Assembly (NCBI RefSeq): GCF_003258355.1 | Contig: NZ_QKPO01000001.1 | Span: forward strand, 1-64,000 | DNA from: Confluentibacter sediminis | GTDB taxonomy: Bacteria > Bacteroidota > Bacteroidia > Flavobacteriales > Flavobacteriaceae | Reading direction: 5' to 3' | Length of the DNA: 64,000 bases | Part shown: piece by piece, positions 61,692-64,000 of the stretch | How the letters are laid out: each line of letters opens with the position of its first letter | Position numbering within the stretch: the first letter of the stretch is position 1 | The notes under the pieces: model-generated | The model's input: the letters and a program-made list of their open reading frames with translations, nothing else | Told to the model about the DNA's origin: nothing | Databases searched by the model: none | Translations under genes and position numbers: made by a program

Positions 61692-63875
61692 CTACAACAC
61701 CAACAACCCATTCTCTCGTAAAACCATCATCGGTTTTGAAAACCAAAACAACTCAAAATCATCAAACTTGGTTTCAAAATCTTTTTTTAAGTCTGAAAAA
61801 GATGGTAATTGCGTGTTGTTCGGACTTAAACTTTCCAATACATTTAAAAACCAAGTGCCATGATGTTTATCTAAAGCGATGGTAAAGGTGTCCGTAGTGC
61901 TGTGAAACGTGGCTTGTAAAGTATAATACGTTTGTCCTTTTTTGGTTTTGGAAGTTTCGCTAACAAAAGGTTTTGTGCCTAGCCACACTATTTTTGTATT
62001 GGGTTTAGTGTTAAATTGCGTTTCAGTTTCTAAGCAGTTATAAATAAAATCGTTTTTAATGGTAGTTTTCGGGATTTTAAAATCGAACCAATCTTGCAAC
62101 GGCAGTTCAAAACCAATACCGTGCATATAATTAAAAAGCGATTTTTTGAGTCCGAAACTAAACAAATTGTGGTCTATGCCCGTAGTGTCAGTAAACGCGA
62201 TATCATTATTAGCAAACGTAATGGGTTTGGTGTTGGGAATAATATGGTATTCAGAAGGATTTAAGCCAATCGGGCTATGCGCCGTTAAGGCAAACTGATG
62301 CCAAAACCCAGATTGCAACACGCCGATTTCGAATAACTGACGTACCATTTCTAAACTATCCACGGTTTCCTGTACGGTTTGTGTGGGGTAACCATACATC
62401 AAATACGAGTGAACCATGATGTTGGCTTCGGTAAAATTTCTAGTCACCTGAGCCACTTGTGCCACGGTAACGCCTTTGTCAATAAGTGCCAATAATCTAT
62501 CGGAAGCCACTTCCAGTCCGCCAGAAACCGCAATACACCCCGATGCTTTGAGTAGCAGACACAAATCTTTGGTAAAATTTTTTTCAAACCGGATGTTGGT
62601 CCACCACGTGACGGTGAGTTTACGTTTGATGATTTCTAAAGCCACAGCTTTCATAAGGGCAGGAGGAGCGGCTTCATCTACAAAATGAAATCCTGTTTCG
62701 CCTGTTTGCTCCATGAGTTGTTCCATGCGATCTACCAAGGTTTTGGCAGCAATGGGTTCGTAAATTTTAATATAATCCAACGAAATATCGCAAAAGGTAC
62801 ATTTGCCCCAATAGCAACCGTGTGCCATGGTGAGTTTGTTCCATCGTCCATCGCTCCATAAGCTATGCATGGGGTTGGCGATTTCTATCACGGAAATATA
62901 TGTATCTAAATGTAAATCGGAATAATCAGGGGTGCCTACCTCACTTTGTTTGTAATCTGGTTTGGTACTGTTGTTTTTATAAACAACGTGTCCGTTTTCT
63001 AAAAGAAACGTGCGTTTATACTCCCTTTTTTCGGAGGGGTTGGGTGAGGCCAATAGTTCAATAGGCAATTCGCCATCATCTAAGGTAATAAAATCGAAAA
63101 ATTCAAAGACCCTAGCGTCGGTTACCGACCGTAATTCGGTATTGGGGAATCCGCCACCCATCACAATTTTTATGTTTGGGTAGTTGGTCTTTATATATTG
63201 AGCACAACGAAATGCACTGTATAAATTCCCTGGAAATGGTACCGAAAAACAGACCAGTTTTGGCTGTGTGGTTTCTAATTTTTCTTCAAGAATCTTTAGG
63301 GTAATCGTATCAATATAGGTAGGTTGGTTTTGTAGTTGTTCGTATAACTCATCAAACGAGTTGGCACTCAAACCCAAACGTTCCGCATAACGACTGAACC
63401 CAAAATTAGGATCGATACATTCTATAATAAAATCGGATAAATCTTCCAAATACAAGGTGGCCAAATGTTTAGCTTTATCTTGCATGCCCATACTTCCAAA
63501 TGCCCAATCGAGTTCATCTAATTGGTCAAAACGGGAGGCTTGTGGTAAAAAATTCTCTGTGCAAATATGTCTGGCAAAGGTTGGTTTTTTGCCTTGCAGA
63601 AAGGCGATGACATCATCTAAAGGCTGTAAATAAGCGTTTTGTAACGCATAAATACGTTGTACATTTTCAGAAATGATGCTGTTGTTTTTAAAGGCTAGTT
63701 CAAAAAGATGTTGGAATGTTTTTTTTGAGAAGAGTTCTAAAATGACCTCAATACCCAAATCCATTTGGAAGGAACTAATATTTTTGGTGTTCAAAAAGCC
63801 TTTTAAATAGCACGTGGCTGGATAGGGCGTGTTTAATTGCGTAAACGGAGGCGTGATGAGTAAAAGGTCTTTCAA
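61692..63875 (-). CDS. B12-binding-type radical SAM protein
   Basis: Protein of 727 residues. An N-terminal B12-binding-like Rossmann region (about 1-290) shows LITPPFTQLNTPYP, LVCFSVPFPGN and VMGGGFPNTELR. The radical SAM domain (about 345-580) has AHGCYWGKCTFCDIS (Cys354, Cys359, Cys362). The first gap has four residues (Cys-x4-Cys-x2-Cys), not the classical three. It is followed by HFVDEAAPP and GGLEVASDRLL. The start is TTG at 63873-63875 (first residues KDLLLITPP), since no ATG is near. A -7-like TATCTTTG lies upstream (63898-63905). The reaction is unknown; methylation or a B12-dependent rearrangement is possible. Single gene with no obvious pathway partners. Confidence 0.85.
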   Translation of the reverse strand: MKDLLLITPPFTQLNTPYPATCYLKGFLNTKNISSFQMDLGIEVILELFSKKTFQHLFELAFKNNSIISENVQRIYALQNAYLQPLDDVIAFLQGKKPTFARHICTENFLPQASRFDQLDELDWAFGSMGMQDKAKHLATLYLEDLSDFIIECIDPNFGFSRYAERLGLSANSFDELYEQLQNQPTYIDTITLKILEEKLETTQPKLVCFSVPFPGNLYSAFRCAQYIKTNYPNIKIVMGGGFPNTELRSVTDARVFEFFDFITLDDGELPIELLASPNPSEKREYKRTFLLENGHVVYKNNSTKPDYKQSEVGTPDYSDLHLDTYISVIEIANPMHSLWSDGRWNKLTMAHGCYWGKCTFCDISLDYIKIYEPIAAKTLVDRMEQLMEQTGETGFHFVDEAAPPALMKAVALEIIKRKLTVTWWTNIRFEKNFTKDLCLLLKASGCIAVSGGLEVASDRLLALIDKGVTVAQVAQVTRNFTEANIMVHSYLMYGYPTQTVQETVDSLEMVRQLFEIGVLQSGFWHQFALTAHSPIGLNPSEYHIIPNTKPITFANNDIAFTDTTGIDHNLFSFGLKKSLFNYMHGIGFELPLQDWFDFKIPKTTIKNDFIYNCLETETQFNTKPNTKIVWLGTKPFVSETSKTKKGQTYYTLQATFHSTTDTFTIALDKHHGTWFLNVLESLSPNNTQLPSFSDLKKDFETKFDDFELFWFSKPMMVLRENGLLVL

Positions 63876-64000
63876 AATGCTACAAAATATTTGGTAACAA
63901 AGATAGTTGAAAAGTTATTGCGATTTTAGGGAGGGGGTTTATATGATAAATGCTTGAAGTTTCTCCCTTTTTCTTAAAGGAAGTGCCTCATTTATAACAG

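Overview
The window is a chromosomal segment from a low-GC member of the Bacteroidota, almost certainly family Flavobacteriaceae. The evidence is: the gliding/type IX secretion genes gldJ and porV beside cdd and pdhA-pdhC; family-typical conserved genes (DUF2851, DUF2911, DUF3467, DUF6249, DUF4369); an 818-residue PIF1-like helicase with HRDC and HTH domains; and repeated promoters of the Bacteroidota type (TTG then TAnnTTTG about 18-20 bases downstream). The genus cannot be fixed from the sequence alone.

Layout. 1-68: 3' end of a 5S rRNA and its terminator. 175-9803: helicase, acyl-CoA dehydrogenase, anmK, Na+/H+ antiporter nhaD, a TonB-ExbB-ExbD energy-transduction cluster and folC. 9866-15702: two tRNA-Val genes, murF, gldJ, a decayed fragment of porU, porV and cdd. 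15866-18517: pdhA and pdhC. 18619-27910: peptidase, dehydrogenase, membrane and transport genes. 27993-43065: the translation/transcription block, rpsU, a XerC/D-type recombinase, hpf, a tRNA Thr-Tyr-Gly-Thr cluster, tuf, tRNA-Trp, secE, nusG, rplK, rplA, rplJ, rplL, rpoB and rpoC. 43084-55271: DUF3467, a small ferredoxin, prfC, idi, a queD-like gene, small genes, a second tRNA-Thr(TGT) with a damaged duplicate of its 3' end, PBP1A, two candidate small RNAs in a gene-free 774-base gap, a VanX-like dipeptidase, an ECF sigma factor with a membrane partner, and a DEAD-box RNA helicase.

55392-63875 is the accessory-looking end. After a bestrophin-like gene there is an AT-rich three-gene cassette on the minus strand (56334-59142): a PD-(D/E)XK-type nuclease of the sce7726 family, an sce7725-family protein, and a zinc-ribbon/RES-domain protein. 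Further on lies a 'mobile mystery' pair, an XRE-type regulator overlapping a Fic protein, whose promoter carries four copies of a 32-base repeat, each built around an 18-base near-palindrome. These two modules look like conflict or defence systems and are the best candidates for undescribed biology here.

Other notable points: porU, the type IX secretion sortase gene expected between gldJ and porV, survives only as about 110 frameshifted C-terminal codons; tonB and idi, 38 kb apart, share a similar leader whose hairpin can cover the start codon; and a tRNA-Thr 3' end plus its terminator is duplicated 104 bases downstream. All functions are read from sequence motifs and family knowledge; no search or computation was run.
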